A stretch of 64,000 nucleotides of DNA from Elusimicrobiota bacterium (GCA_003151975.1 PLZD01000054.1:125446-189445); one strand, 5' to 3'. Positions 8,854 to 17,734 are shown, counted from the first letter of the stretch. Made by a program: numbers and translations. Notes: a model not told the origin generated them from the sequence alone.

Positions 8854-9633
8854 TCAGTCGCGCTCCAAGGACGCGAGCTTGGCCGTATCCAGAAGGAACG
8901 AATCATTCATGCGCGCAAGCTTCCCGCTGAACATCGTCAGGACACGCGGCAAGTGACGCACGCGCCGGCCGCCGGCGACGCGCTCGACGAGGTCGAACAT
9001 GCGGTGCGGCTGCGAGTCGGCGACGTTGACGGTCTGGCCAAACCAGCGTGGGTTTCCCGACGCCGCCAAAATCGTGCGCCGAAAACCCTCGATCGAGAGC
9101 ATGGAGCGCTCCTGTGCGCCGTCGCCGATCACAAAAGGAAAGAGCTTCTTGAAGCCGCGCTCCATCTGCCGCAGGACGTCGTCGCCGGCGCCGTAGACGG
9201 TGGCCAAGCGCAGAATCGTGAACGGAATATCAAGCCGCGCGCACGCCTGCGCGATCTTCTTTTCCGCCGCGAGCTTGCTGGCGCCGTAGGCGGTCCGGGG
9301 ATTGGGCTCGCTCGTCTCGGCAAGCATTGATTGCGAGCGCTCGCCGTAGACGTACATCGTGCTAAGAAAAATAAAGTGCGGCGGAGGCATGATGCGGCTT
9401 TGCTCGAGCCACGAGAGCAGGCGTTCCGTGAACCCGACGTTGGCCTCGGCAAACTCGCTGGCTTTGCGCGCGCGGTCGTAGCGCAGGCCCGCCATATGCA
9501 GCACGACATCGACTTTTCCCGCTTCGCCCGGGGCTGGAAGATTTCTAGCCAAGGCTTGGACTTCGTGGCCTTTGAGCGCGGGGACCAGCGCTTTGCCCAG
9601 ATCGCCGGATGAGCCCGTCAACAGAAATCGCAC
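8854..9633 (-). CDS. NAD-dependent epimerase/dehydratase (short SDR)
   Basis: This 259-residue protein has a glycine-rich GSSGDLGK motif at the N-terminus, LSTMYVYG, a YGASK catalytic motif and a LRLATVYGAGDD substrate-domain motif. The GTG start at 9633 shares one base with the TAG stop of the upstream radical SAM gene; a much longer in-frame extension through that gene is spurious. The sequence fits a nucleotide-sugar 4-epimerase or reductase. It probably works with the ATP-grasp and radical SAM enzymes encoded on either side. Confidence 0.8.
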   Translation of the reverse strand: MRFLLTGSSGDLGKALVPALKGHEVQALARNLPAPGEAGKVDVVLHMAGLRYDRARKASEFAEANVGFTERLLSWLEQSRIMPPPHFIFLSTMYVYGERSQSMLAETSEPNPRTAYGASKLAAEKKIAQACARLDIPFTILRLATVYGAGDDVLRQMERGFKKLFPFVIGDGAQERSMLSIEGFRRTILAASGNPRWFGQTVNVADSQPHRMFDLVERVAGGRRVRHLPRVLTMFSGKLARMNDSFLLDTAKLASLERD

Positions 9634-11153
9634 TAGGCTTTGGTCGCAAGCGTCGGCTTGCTGAGCCATTTGTAGCCGCGGTCGAAGAGGCCGCGCAGGG
9701 CCTGCTCGGAGCGGCTCTCGAAATGGCCGCTGGCGAAGTTCCAGATCATGCGCAAGAGGCGCCACGGGCGAATCGTCCACGACACGGCGTAGAAAAACAG
9801 GATCGCGATGCCCCGCGCCCACAGCATGCCCGTCTTGCTCAAGGCGGGCGCGAAGGAATGGGTCTTGGTGATGTCGGAGTACGCGGCCAGGCCGTAGAAA
9901 TACTCGTCGTCGAGCTCCTTGATCTTGCCTTCCTTCTTGAGCTGAAAGAAAAGCTCGGATCCGGGGTAAGGAACGAACGTCCAAATGGAGATGTCGTGCA
10001 CGCCGACGACGGCCATCTTGACCATCAGCCAGACGTCGGCCCGGATGTGGCTCCAGTTCTCGTGGGGGAAGCCAAAGATGAAATTTGCCTTCGTGTTGAG
10101 CCCGCTGAGCACCGCGCCCCGCATCGAGCGAAGCATCATCGGCATCGAGACTTTTTTCTTGATTTTCGTCAGCGATTCTTCGGAGCCGCTCTCGGGCGCG
10201 TAGGAGATATTGCGGCAGCCGGTTTTGTAGAGCAGGCCGCTGACCTCGGGGTCGATGGCCTCCGAGCGCGTGCCGGAGGGAAGCTGCCAGGTGAACTTCA
10301 TGCCGCGCGACTCGATGGCGCGGCAGAAGTCCACGATCCACTGCCTTTTCACGATCACGGTCAGGTCGTAGAAGTCGAAATTGCTGATGTCGTAGGTCTT
10401 CTGAAGTGTTGCGAGCTCATTAAGCAGGTCGTCGATGTCGCGCGCGATCCAGCGCGTGGTCCACATGAAGGGGTTGGAGCAGAAAGTGCACTGATACGGA
10501 CAGCCGCGCGAGGCCAGCACCGGCATCGAGCGGCCTCGGTCGACGCCGAAGCCGTAGCGGCGGCTCAAGTATTCCTCGATGGGGATCAAATCCCAAGCCG
10601 GGCGCGGAATCTTGTCGATCTCGCGGATGCGCTCGCCGTGCGCCGTGGGTCCGTCCTTCAAGTGGAGTCCGGCCACTTGCTTGAGGCCCTCGATGCCTTC
10701 TTTCTTGTAGGCTCGCGCAAGCTCGCAGACCGACTCCTCGCCCTCGCCGAGCACGACGGCGTCCAAGGGACTGTCGTGCAGGCAGAGCTCCGGCACGGCC
10801 GTCGCGTGCTCGCCGCCGGCGATCAGAAGAACCTCAGGAAAGCGCGCGCGGATCAACTTCAGAAGATCGCGAGCGGTCGGCCACTCGTAGGAAAATTGAA
10901 TCGCGACGCCGATCATGTCGGCGTCTTCGGGAATCTTTGCTACAAGCTGCTCTAAAGTCAGGCCGTGGAGTATGCCGTGCTCGACCGTCGTGTACTGCTC
11001 GATTGAGAGGCCCACCGCGTCGAGAAAGGTCACGTCCACGCCTTCGGCCCGAAGCGCTCCCGCGATGTAGGCCGGCCCCAGCGGCGGCACGATGTTGTAG
11101 GCCATGTTGAAGGCCGGCATCATGACCGGAGGCCGAATTATGGTGGCTTTCAT
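9633..11153 (-). CDS. B12-binding-domain radical SAM enzyme
   Basis: This 506-residue protein has an N-terminal cobalamin-binding-type Rossmann domain (about residues 1-150) and a radical SAM core with Cys218, Cys222 and Cys225 (CxxxCxxC) for the 4Fe-4S cluster. A C-terminal region contains a hydrophobic segment (about 450-475) that may bind the membrane. Such class B enzymes usually methylate unactivated carbons or rearrange lipids and sugars. The canonical DxHxxG cobalamin ligand motif is not evident, so true B12 binding is uncertain. It leads the minus-strand operon ending in pgpA and has its own promoter. Confidence 0.8.
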   Translation of the reverse strand: MKATIIRPPVMMPAFNMAYNIVPPLGPAYIAGALRAEGVDVTFLDAVGLSIEQYTTVEHGILHGLTLEQLVAKIPEDADMIGVAIQFSYEWPTARDLLKLIRARFPEVLLIAGGEHATAVPELCLHDSPLDAVVLGEGEESVCELARAYKKEGIEGLKQVAGLHLKDGPTAHGERIREIDKIPRPAWDLIPIEEYLSRRYGFGVDRGRSMPVLASRGCPYQCTFCSNPFMWTTRWIARDIDDLLNELATLQKTYDISNFDFYDLTVIVKRQWIVDFCRAIESRGMKFTWQLPSGTRSEAIDPEVSGLLYKTGCRNISYAPESGSEESLTKIKKKVSMPMMLRSMRGAVLSGLNTKANFIFGFPHENWSHIRADVWLMVKMAVVGVHDISIWTFVPYPGSELFFQLKKEGKIKELDDEYFYGLAAYSDITKTHSFAPALSKTGMLWARGIAILFFYAVSWTIRPWRLLRMIWNFASGHFESRSEQALRGLFDRGYKWLSKPTLATKA

Positions 11154-11166
11154 TTGCTCCGTCTTA

Positions 11167-11194
11167 AGTATACCCTGAACGGCCGCAAAATCAA
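11167..11194 (-). promoter_or_regulatory. Promoter of the radical SAM-epimerase-ATP-grasp-pgpA operon
   Basis: On the minus strand, TTGATT (11189-11194) and TATACT (11167-11172) are separated by 16 bases. The -10 box ends 13 bases before the ATG at 11153. A GGAG stretch lies between, so this short leader can still hold a ribosome binding site. Confidence 0.6.
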
Positions 11195-11214
11195 GGCTTT
11201 GGCCGCGCCCAAGC

Positions 11215-11901
11215 TCAAGAGAAGAAGCGGTATTTGAACAGGTAAATTATGGCGTAAATTCCATCAGAAAAGCGGATCTTCTTGCCCTCGACCTTGGTGC
11301 GCGGGTGGAAGTTGATGGCGACTTCCTTGATCTTGCGGCCCGAGAGCAAGATCTTCGAGGTGATCTCGGGCTCGAACTCGAAACCCACGCAGCGCAGGTT
11401 GATCGACTTGATGACGTCGCGCTTGAAGACCTTGTAGGCGGTCTCCATGTCGGTAATGCGCGAGCCAAACAACACGGTCGTCAAAGTGCTGAGAAACTTG
11501 TTGGCGAGAACCGTCTGCAGCGGCATCACATTTTTCTGCAAAAAGCGCGAGCCGTAGACGACCTCGGCCTCCCCCGACACCAGCGGCGCGAGGAGTTTGG
11601 GATAGTCCTCGGGATCGAGCTCTAAGTCGGCGTCTTGGATCAGCACGATGTCGCCGGTCGCGTGCTCGAGCGCGAAGCGCACGGCGGCGCCCTTCCCCAA
11701 GTTAATAAGGGAAGTGTGGGTTTTGACGACCGTGTCGCCCTTGTACTGTTCGAGCACTTCCCTCGTTCCGTCGCGCGATCCGTCGTCGGCGACGACGATC
11801 TCAAGCTCCAAGCCGCCCAAGTTTACCGCGCGCACGCGCCGGATGACCTCGGCGATGGTCGATTTTTCGTTGTAGACCGGGATCAACACTGAGAGCTTCA
11901 T
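11215..11901 (-). CDS. GT2 glycosyltransferase (dolichol-phosphate mannosyltransferase-like)
   Basis: This is a 228-residue GT-A domain with SVLIPVYNEK, VVADDGSRDGT, and the DAD-type metal motif in IQDADLELDPEDY. There are no transmembrane helices beyond a weakly hydrophobic C-terminus. It matches bacterial DPM1-like enzymes that charge polyprenyl phosphate with a hexose. It overlaps the GT2 gene upstream by four bases (ATGA) and closes an operon led by the DegT-fold enzyme, so all three probably build one lipid-linked sugar. Confidence 0.85.
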   Translation of the reverse strand: MKLSVLIPVYNEKSTIAEVIRRVRAVNLGGLELEIVVADDGSRDGTREVLEQYKGDTVVKTHTSLINLGKGAAVRFALEHATGDIVLIQDADLELDPEDYPKLLAPLVSGEAEVVYGSRFLQKNVMPLQTVLANKFLSTLTTVLFGSRITDMETAYKVFKRDVIKSINLRCVGFEFEPEITSKILLSGRKIKEVAINFHPRTKVEGKKIRFSDGIYAIIYLFKYRFFS

Positions 11902-12590
11902 GGTTTTCGAGTATACAAAACGGCCTTCAATCGAAACAGCATGCGAAAGTAAGACGCCGCCAAGGGAAGCACGCGCGCCTTCGACGCGCCCCCGCGCCGC
12001 TCGCCGTAGTGAAAGGGAACTTCAGCCGCGGTTCCGCCCGCCGCGAGTATGTGCGCGAGCGTCTGCTGCTGGATCGTAAAATCCGTCGCGTCAAGCTTGA
12101 GCGGCTTGACCGCGGCCGCGCGGTAGATGCGCAGGCCCGAGGAGGCATCCGAGATTCTCCAGCCAAGCCAGGCGCGGCAGACCGAGTTCAAAATCCAGGA
12201 CAGTCCGTAGCGAAACGCGCTCATGTCGGCAGCACCCCCGCTCATGTAGCGCGAGGCGATGACGAGATCGGCGTTTTTGCGCGCCTGCCACATGATGGGC
12301 GCCATCTCGGGAGGGTGCGAGCCATCGGCGTCCATCTCGAGTATGTACTCTCCCTTCGCCGCCGAGATGCCGTCGCGCACGGCGCCGCCAAAACCAAGGC
12401 TCTGCTGACGGATCACGCGCGCGCCGTGCTCTTTGGCGATCGGTTCGGTCGCATCCGTCGAGCCGCCGTCGACGATCAAGAGCTCAAAATCGACGCCGAT
12501 CATCTCGAGCTGGGACTTGAGCGAGGGAAGAAAAGTCTTGAGGCTTTCGGCTTCGTTGAGCGCCGGCGAAAGGACCGTTAACTGGGTCAT
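11898..12590 (-). CDS. GT2 glycosyltransferase (polyprenyl-phosphate type)
   Basis: This 230-residue GT2 protein has LSPALNEAE at the N-terminus, IVDGGSTDAT, and the EMDADGSHPPE metal-binding motif typical of polyprenol-phosphate hexosyltransferases. The C-terminus is mildly hydrophobic. ATGA overlaps couple it to the DegT-fold gene upstream and to a second GT2 downstream. Two adjacent DPM1-like genes suggest two different sugars or a duplication with divergence. Confidence 0.85.
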   Translation of the reverse strand: MTQLTVLSPALNEAESLKTFLPSLKSQLEMIGVDFELLIVDGGSTDATEPIAKEHGARVIRQQSLGFGGAVRDGISAAKGEYILEMDADGSHPPEMAPIMWQARKNADLVIASRYMSGGAADMSAFRYGLSWILNSVCRAWLGWRISDASSGLRIYRAAAVKPLKLDATDFTIQQQTLAHILAAGGTAAEVPFHYGERRGGASKARVLPLAASYFRMLFRLKAVLYTRKP

Positions 12591-13771
12591 CTACCGAAAT
12601 ACGCGCGGACCGTCGCGGCGAGGTAGTCGATATCCTTCTGATTGATGTACTGGTGGCAGCCGACATAGAAGCCCGCGTGGTTGAGGTGCTTGGCGACGGG
12701 GAAGCGCGACTCAAGCTCGCCGAACATCCGCACGTAGATCGGCTGATTAATGAGCGGCAGCAGGTCGCGCGTCTCAACGCCGCGCTCCTCGAGAAAATTG
12801 ACGAGTCCCCGCTTGTCGCCGCCGCGCACGATGATCGGGTAGAGCATGAACATGTGCTCGCGATCCGGCGGCGTGTAGGGAAGCTGGATTACATCCTCAA
12901 GGTCCTTCAAAGCCGAACTTAGTTTTTTCGCGATGCCCTGCCGCGCTTTCACGATCTTGTCCTTCTCCTCGAGCTGGGCCAAGCCCAGCGCCGCCTCAAA
13001 TTCCGTCGCGCGAAAGCTGTGGCCGACCGAGACGAACGAGAAGCGCTTGGCGACGACTTCGCGAAGTTTTTCGCCCTTCAAGCCCTTGTCGTCGTCGATC
13101 TGGAAATAAATCGAGTCGCGCCCGTGGTTCATTAAGGAGCGAAGACGAACGGCGAGCTTCGGGTCGTTGGTCGTCGCAAAACCGCCCACGCCCGTGACGA
13201 TGTAGTGCGCGACATACGTCGAGAAGCAGGCGATATCGGAAAGCGAGCCCACCTTCCTTCCTTTATAACGCGCGAAAACGGTCTCGCAGGAGTCCTCGAT
13301 GAGCTTGAGGCTGTACTTGCGCGCGATTTCGCGGACCTCATCCATGTCGGCCGGCAGGCCCATGAGGTGGACCGGGATGATCGCGCGGGTCTTGGGCGTG
13401 ATCTTCGCCTCGATGAGCGCGGGGTCGATGTTGTAGGTGCGGGGGTCGACGTCGACGAAGACGGGCGTCATACGGTTGTGCAGGACGATATTGGCGGTCG
13501 CGACAAAGGTGACGGCGGGAACGATGACCTCGTCGCCGTCGGCCCAGCCGTGCTCTTCCTTGAGCGCGGCAAGCGCGATGTGCAAGGCGCTGGTGCCCGA
13601 GTTGCAGAAGAACGCGAAGCGGCAGTCGTGGGCCTTGGCGAAGGCCGCCTCGAATTTCCGGGAGAACGGGCCGTAGGAGAGGCGGTTGGACCTGATGACC
13701 TGATTCAGGTAGCGCTTTTCGCGCGCGCCGATCTTGAGGCCGCCGACGTTGATCTCTCGTTTCTTGGGCAT
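12587..13771 (-). CDS. DegT/DnrJ/EryC1/StrS-fold PLP enzyme with His replacing the catalytic Lys (3-dehydratase-like)
   Basis: The 394-residue protein has all landmarks of the sugar aminotransferase fold: NSGTSALHIAL for phosphate binding, PVTFVATAN-like PAVTFVATAN, and the Asp160 in LIEDSCE that contacts the PLP ring nitrogen. At the position of the Schiff-base lysine, the sequence reads STYVAHYIVTGVGG, with His189 instead of Lys. The same Lys-to-His swap is known in ColD and in the E1 sugar 3-dehydrases, which remove a 3-hydroxyl rather than transaminate. No Cys cluster for an E1-type 2Fe-2S centre is seen, so a ColD-like 3-dehydratase is the better analogy. Function is inferred. Confidence 0.8.
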   Translation of the reverse strand: MPKKREINVGGLKIGAREKRYLNQVIRSNRLSYGPFSRKFEAAFAKAHDCRFAFFCNSGTSALHIALAALKEEHGWADGDEVIVPAVTFVATANIVLHNRMTPVFVDVDPRTYNIDPALIEAKITPKTRAIIPVHLMGLPADMDEVREIARKYSLKLIEDSCETVFARYKGRKVGSLSDIACFSTYVAHYIVTGVGGFATTNDPKLAVRLRSLMNHGRDSIYFQIDDDKGLKGEKLREVVAKRFSFVSVGHSFRATEFEAALGLAQLEEKDKIVKARQGIAKKLSSALKDLEDVIQLPYTPPDREHMFMLYPIIVRGGDKRGLVNFLEERGVETRDLLPLINQPIYVRMFGELESRFPVAKHLNHAGFYVGCHQYINQKDIDYLAATVRAYFGR

Positions 13772-13785
13772 GCTTGTCGACGGGA

Positions 13786-13794
13786 ATTATAGCA
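13786..13794 (-). promoter_or_regulatory. Extended -10 promoter of the DegT-GT2-GT2 operon
   Basis: On the minus strand the sequence TGCTATAAT gives a perfect TATAAT (13786-13791) with the extended TGn element upstream. No good -35 box is present, as is usual for extended -10 promoters. The box ends 14 bases before the ATG at 13771. Confidence 0.65.
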
Positions 13795-13810
13795 TTCCAC
13801 TTTCATTTGA

Positions 13811-13816
13811 TATACT
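13811..13816 (+). promoter_or_regulatory. -10 box of the GT9 operon, leaderless geometry
   Basis: TATACT (5 of 6 consensus) lies 7 bases before the ATG at 13824. No clear -35 box is visible. It diverges from the minus-strand promoter about 20 bases away. Confidence 0.5.
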
Positions 13817-13823
13817 TCGGCCA

Positions 13824-15068
13824 ATGGGCAAACTCGCTCAGGGTGCGGCATTCTTGCGCGATTACGCGCGCCTGGCCATCGGCCTGCCGGGCGCGGCCGT
13901 GCCCATTCATTCCGCGCCAAAGCGCGTCTTGTTTCTCGGCTACGCGGCCGTCGGCGACCTCATCTTCCTTCTTCCGGCGCTCAAAGCCTTGCGGCTGGCC
14001 CTGCCCGAGGCGCGCGTGACTTTCGTCGGCGACCACGACCCGGGGGCCACCGAGCTGCTGCCCGCGACGCATCTGGCCGACGAGATCTGGACCTACACGC
14101 ATCCCGCGCTGGCCACCGAGAGCGTGCGCGCCGAGATCGCGACCCGCGTCTGGGATCAAAACTTCGACGCGGTCATCGTAGGCCAAGCCACGCCCTTGCG
14201 GCCTTTCGCGCGCGCGATCCTGCCCATACCGCTGCGCATCGCGCACTGCCGGCCGATCGAGGCCCCGGCCCAGGGCTGGTCGGCGCCGCGCTACGCTCTT
14301 TGGAAGCTCCGCCGCGGGGTCATCTCGTCCGAGTTCGAGCGGCGCTGGGTCATCAACCGGCCCGTTTGGGTCGCCGAGGAAAGCGAGCATGCGGTTACGC
14401 GCAATTTAAGACTGACCGCGGCCCTGGGCGCCGCCATTGCCCAGCCCGCCGCGTCAAGGCCCGAGATTCCGCTTCCCGACGCGGCGCTGGCCTGGGCGCG
14501 CACGCACCTGCCTGACGTCGGTGGCAAGACCGTCGGCATACACCTCGGCTCGCCGCAAAGCCAGTACAACAAGATCTGGGCGCCCCGGAATTGGGGCGAC
14601 GTGGCCTCCGAGCTCGCGCGCGACTTCAATGTGCGCATCGTCGTCCTCGGCGGTCCCGCGGAGGCGCGCGAGGTCTCCGCCTTCAGGAGCGCCTATCCCG
14701 GTGAGTTCGTCGACCTCGTGGGCAAGGGCGGTCTTCTCGAGTCATTCGCGGCGATCTCGAAATGCGATCTGTTCCTCTCCTCGGACACCGGGCTCTCGAA
14801 AGCGGCGCAGGCGATGCAGGTGCCGACGATCTCGGTCTGGGGCCCGATCTCGCGGCGCGACACGGGCGCCATTTGGGACCCGCACCTGCACACGGAAGTC
14901 TCCCTCGATCTTTCATGCTCTCCGTGCGTTTCGATGGCCCTGCGCAAGGAAGGCCCCGGCGTGCTCAACTACGACAACTGCGGCCACCACAACTGCTTGA
15001 ACCAGCTCACCTCGAACATGGTGTATGGCCAGATCGTGCGCCACCACGGAGCGCGGCTGCGTGGCTAA
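13824..15068 (+). CDS. GT9 glycosyltransferase (ADP-heptose:LPS heptosyltransferase-like)
   Basis: This 414-residue GT-B protein has the GT9 acceptor-domain start VLFLGYAAVGDLIFLLPAL, which includes the conserved catalytic-region Asp. The C-terminal donor domain shows HLGSPQSQYNKIWAP and SSDTGLSKAAQAMQVP. Heptosyltransferases add heptose to the LPS inner core at the inner membrane, although GT9 enzymes can use other sugars. I start it at ATG 13824, right after the -10 box; the in-frame extension upstream overlaps the promoter. It overlaps the following methyltransferase by eight bases. Confidence 0.85.
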   Translation: MGKLAQGAAFLRDYARLAIGLPGAAVPIHSAPKRVLFLGYAAVGDLIFLLPALKALRLALPEARVTFVGDHDPGATELLPATHLADEIWTYTHPALATESVRAEIATRVWDQNFDAVIVGQATPLRPFARAILPIPLRIAHCRPIEAPAQGWSAPRYALWKLRRGVISSEFERRWVINRPVWVAEESEHAVTRNLRLTAALGAAIAQPAASRPEIPLPDAALAWARTHLPDVGGKTVGIHLGSPQSQYNKIWAPRNWGDVASELARDFNVRIVVLGGPAEAREVSAFRSAYPGEFVDLVGKGGLLESFAAISKCDLFLSSDTGLSKAAQAMQVPTISVWGPISRRDTGAIWDPHLHTEVSLDLSCSPCVSMALRKEGPGVLNYDNCGHHNCLNQLTSNMVYGQIVRHHGARLRG

Positions 15069-16014
15069 CGACTGCCCGCTCTGCGCCGGCGCGCGCGAAA
15101 AGAAAGAGCTGGCGCCCTGGCGCACCTGGCGCTGGTGGGATTGCGCCGAGTGCGGCATCGCGTTTTGCACGCCTTTCAAAAACCCCGGTGCGGGATTTTA
15201 TCAGGATTACGCTGATCTCTATCCCGTCGAGGCCACCGGCGCGCCGGACGCGATGTCCTTCGAGTACCGCGAGTGCCTGCGCTCGTTTTCCGGCTCCGTC
15301 GATGGGAAAAAACTGCTCGACGTCGGCTGCGGCTCGGGCGGCTTTCTGAACTGGGCGCGCAAGCGAGGCTTTACCGTCACCGGCCTCGACTTCGACGCGG
15401 CGCGGCTCGATCTCGTCAAAAGCAAGCTGCGCATATTCGACGTGCACCAGGGATCTCTGCTCGATTTTCTAGCCTCGCACGTCGGCCAGAACTACGACGT
15501 CGTCACGATGTTCCAGGTGCTCGAGCACCTCGACCAGCCCGGCGCGTGGCTTGAGTCAGCGAAGATTCTGCTGGGGCCCGGCGGGCGCTTGTTTCTGGGC
15601 ACGCCCAACCGCGACCGCACCTTCGACCCGTTCGTCGACGGCATGGCCCAGGTCGACAATCCGCCCAACCATCTGACGCGCTGGCGTGAGTCCTCCCTCA
15701 AGGCGTTCCTAGAAAAATGCGGGTTCAAGATCGTCGAGATCAGAAGTCTGCCCGTGCCTCTGCCGCTGTACGCGCTTATGCTCCGCAACAAGCTGCGCTT
15801 CGGGCTTGCGGCCCAGACGCTGTCCGCGGCTCAAGCAAGCTCCGAGGCGCCGAAAACTCCAAGCGGTAAGACCGGCGCCGTCCGAACTCTGGTCAAGATC
15901 AAGGAATTCCTCATCAACGCGCTTGCTTGGATTTCCTATCCTCTTTTTCGAGCGGCCTTCAAGATTCTCGGCTGGGAAGGCGTCGTGCTGTACTGCGTGG
16001 CCGAGGCCAAATAG
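15061..16014 (+). CDS. Class I SAM-dependent methyltransferase with N-terminal zinc ribbon
   Basis: This 317-residue protein begins with CPLC and, about 20 residues later, CAEC, a four-Cys zinc-ribbon pattern. The SAM-binding motif LLDVGCGSGGFLNW and post-motif FQVLEHLDQP follow. A hydrophobic C-terminal segment may anchor it to the membrane. I choose the GTG at 15061 because GGAG lies nine bases upstream and the zinc ribbon starts directly after it. The upstream ATG at 15025 would overlap the GT9 gene by 44 bases. A sugar O- or C-methylation role fits the neighbourhood. Confidence 0.8.
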   Translation: MANDCPLCAGAREKKELAPWRTWRWWDCAECGIAFCTPFKNPGAGFYQDYADLYPVEATGAPDAMSFEYRECLRSFSGSVDGKKLLDVGCGSGGFLNWARKRGFTVTGLDFDAARLDLVKSKLRIFDVHQGSLLDFLASHVGQNYDVVTMFQVLEHLDQPGAWLESAKILLGPGGRLFLGTPNRDRTFDPFVDGMAQVDNPPNHLTRWRESSLKAFLEKCGFKIVEIRSLPVPLPLYALMLRNKLRFGLAAQTLSAAQASSEAPKTPSGKTGAVRTLVKIKEFLINALAWISYPLFRAAFKILGWEGVVLYCVAEAK

Positions 16015-16026
16015 CCTCGACGGGCA

Positions 16027-16055
16027 TTGACAAACGCCGCCCCCCCTGGCATCCT
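16027..16055 (+). promoter_or_regulatory. Possible promoter of the radical SAM-MarC-FkbM operon
   Basis: TTGACA (16027-16032) is followed after 17 bases by CATCCT (16050-16055), a weak -10 box, but with a TGn extension. The GTG start at 16067 is 11 bases further on, with an AAGG before it. Confidence 0.4.
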
Positions 16056-16066
16056 TAAGGTCTCCG

Positions 16067-17098
16067 GTGATCAATATTCTCAAATCCGTCTGGCGCGCGC
16101 TCGTGCCCGCTCCCGCCCGCGAGAAATTCTCCGCGGCGCGCCAACGCGCGTCGGTGCGCCTCAACCACGCACTCATGCGCGCGGGTTTGGCCGGCGCGTG
16201 GCCGCACACGCTCTACATCGAGGGCACCAACATCTGCAACGCGAAGTGCGCCTTCTGCGCCTATCCGCAGATGCAAAGGCCTTATGCCACGATGCCGCTC
16301 GAGCTCTTCAAGAAAGCCGTCGAGCAATATCTCGAGCTTGGCCCCGGCGAGATCGACCTGACACCGATCGTCGGCGATCCTTTCGTCGACAAGTTTCTCT
16401 TTGAGCGCCTCGATTTTCTCTTCCATAACGCCAAGGTCAGGCGGTTCCACTTTTATTCCAACGCGATCTTGATGAAGCCGGAGCACGCCGAGCGTCTCAT
16501 GAATTACGGCGAGCGCTTCATGCTCTGCTGCTCTTTTGGCGGTTTTGACCGCAAGACTTACGCGACTGTGATGGGCGTCGACAAGTTCGACGAGGCCGTC
16601 GCCGCGATCAAGAATGTCATCCAGATGAAGAAGGATAAGCGCGCCAAGATTCGCATTCAGGTGAGCCTGCGCACACCGCGCGGCAACGCCAAGGGCGAGT
16701 TCTGGGACTTTCTTTGTAAGATGCGTGAGACCGGAATGATCACCATCGAATCCGTGGATGACTTCGACAACTGGGGCGGCGCCATTTCAGACTCGGCGCT
16801 GGCCGCGGCGGGACTTGTCCCCAAGCCGCCGCCCGTGCACACCGGCCCTTGCCGGCGCCTGTTCACGGGCCCGACCGTGCTCTCTGATGGCCGCGTGAAT
16901 GCCTGCTGCTGCCGGGATGTCGAGGCCACGCTCGTCATCGGCGACGTCAACACGCAAAGTCTGGGCGAGATTCTTAAAGGCGAGCCGCTGAAAGCGCTCG
17001 TCAAGCGGCACGAGCGCGGCGATTTTCCGGAAATCTGCAAGCTCTGCACGCGCTACGAGGCCGTCAACGCCGTCTGGGGTGAGAGGGACGTGCAATAA
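16067..17098 (+). CDS. Radical SAM protein with SPASM domain
   Basis: This 343-residue protein has Cys57, Cys61 and Cys64 (CNAKCAFC) as the radical SAM cluster motif. A C-terminal SPASM/twitch domain has several cysteines, including a CCC-containing segment and the late CKLC pair that bind auxiliary clusters. Family members modify peptides or carbohydrate-linked substrates; many within polysaccharide loci remain unassigned. The GTG start at 16067 has AAGG upstream. Its stop TAA shares one base with the ATG of the MarC gene, which suggests coupled translation. Confidence 0.85.
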   Translation: MINILKSVWRALVPAPAREKFSAARQRASVRLNHALMRAGLAGAWPHTLYIEGTNICNAKCAFCAYPQMQRPYATMPLELFKKAVEQYLELGPGEIDLTPIVGDPFVDKFLFERLDFLFHNAKVRRFHFYSNAILMKPEHAERLMNYGERFMLCCSFGGFDRKTYATVMGVDKFDEAVAAIKNVIQMKKDKRAKIRIQVSLRTPRGNAKGEFWDFLCKMRETGMITIESVDDFDNWGGAISDSALAAAGLVPKPPPVHTGPCRRLFTGPTVLSDGRVNACCCRDVEATLVIGDVNTQSLGEILKGEPLKALVKRHERGDFPEICKLCTRYEAVNAVWGERDVQ

Positions 17099-17727
17099 TG
17101 GTCCACTACGCCTTCCTGACCTTCGGCTCCTTGTTTGCAATTATTGATCCGTTCGCGGCCGTGCCGGCCTTCCTCGCGCTAACCGCGCGCGACACGGTCG
17201 AGCAGAAGCGGCGCATGGCCAAGACGGCCTGCTTTGTCTGCTGGCTCGTCATGACGGTGTTCGCCACCCTTGGGCCCATTATCTTCGAGTTTCTCGGCAT
17301 CACCTTGCCGGCCTTCCAGATCGCGGGCGGCCTCGTTCTCTTGCTCTCGTCTCTGGATATGCTCCGCGCCAAGCGCTCCTCGTTGAAGGAAACACAGGAA
17401 GAGATGCAGGAAGGCTTGAGCAAAGAGGACATCGCGATCACCCCGCTGGCCGTGCCGATGCTCTCCGGCCCCGGCGCGATCACGACCGCGATCGTTCTCG
17501 CAAGCCAAACCCCCAACCTCGCGCACCGCGCGATCTTCTACGCGGCGCTGGCCGCCGCCGCCTTTGCGACTTACATCATCCTAACGGTCTCGGCGACCGG
17601 CGCGCACAAGCTCTCGGGAACCGTGCTCAACATCATCACGCGCCTCATGGGTCTTCTGCTTGCCGCCGTCGGCGTGCAGTTTATCTTGAACGCCTTCAAG
17701 TCGATGGGCGTGCTCTCCTGGGGCTGA
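17098..17727 (+). CDS. MarC family integral membrane protein
   Basis: This 209-residue, six-helix membrane protein has IDPFAAVPAFLAL near the N-terminus and TPLAVPMLSGPGAIT in the centre, both hallmarks of the MarC/UPF0056 family. These proteins are predicted transporters in the inner membrane whose substrate is not settled. It is coupled to the radical SAM gene by a one-base overlap. Nothing ties it to glycan synthesis except location. Confidence 0.85.
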   Translation: MVHYAFLTFGSLFAIIDPFAAVPAFLALTARDTVEQKRRMAKTACFVCWLVMTVFATLGPIIFEFLGITLPAFQIAGGLVLLLSSLDMLRAKRSSLKETQEEMQEGLSKEDIAITPLAVPMLSGPGAITTAIVLASQTPNLAHRAIFYAALAAAAFATYIILTVSATGAHKLSGTVLNIITRLMGLLLAAVGVQFILNAFKSMGVLSWG

Positions 17728-17734
17728 GGATCAA

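Noticed and set aside
9634..10341. In-frame N-terminal extension of the 8854 epimerase gene
   Set aside because: The extension overlaps the radical SAM gene and has no homology-like features; the Rossmann start and GTG at 9633 fit better.
12587..13771. E1-type (iron-sulphur) CDP-sugar 3-dehydrase
   Set aside because: His replaces Lys as in E1, but the clustered cysteines that ligate the 2Fe-2S centre of E1 are absent.
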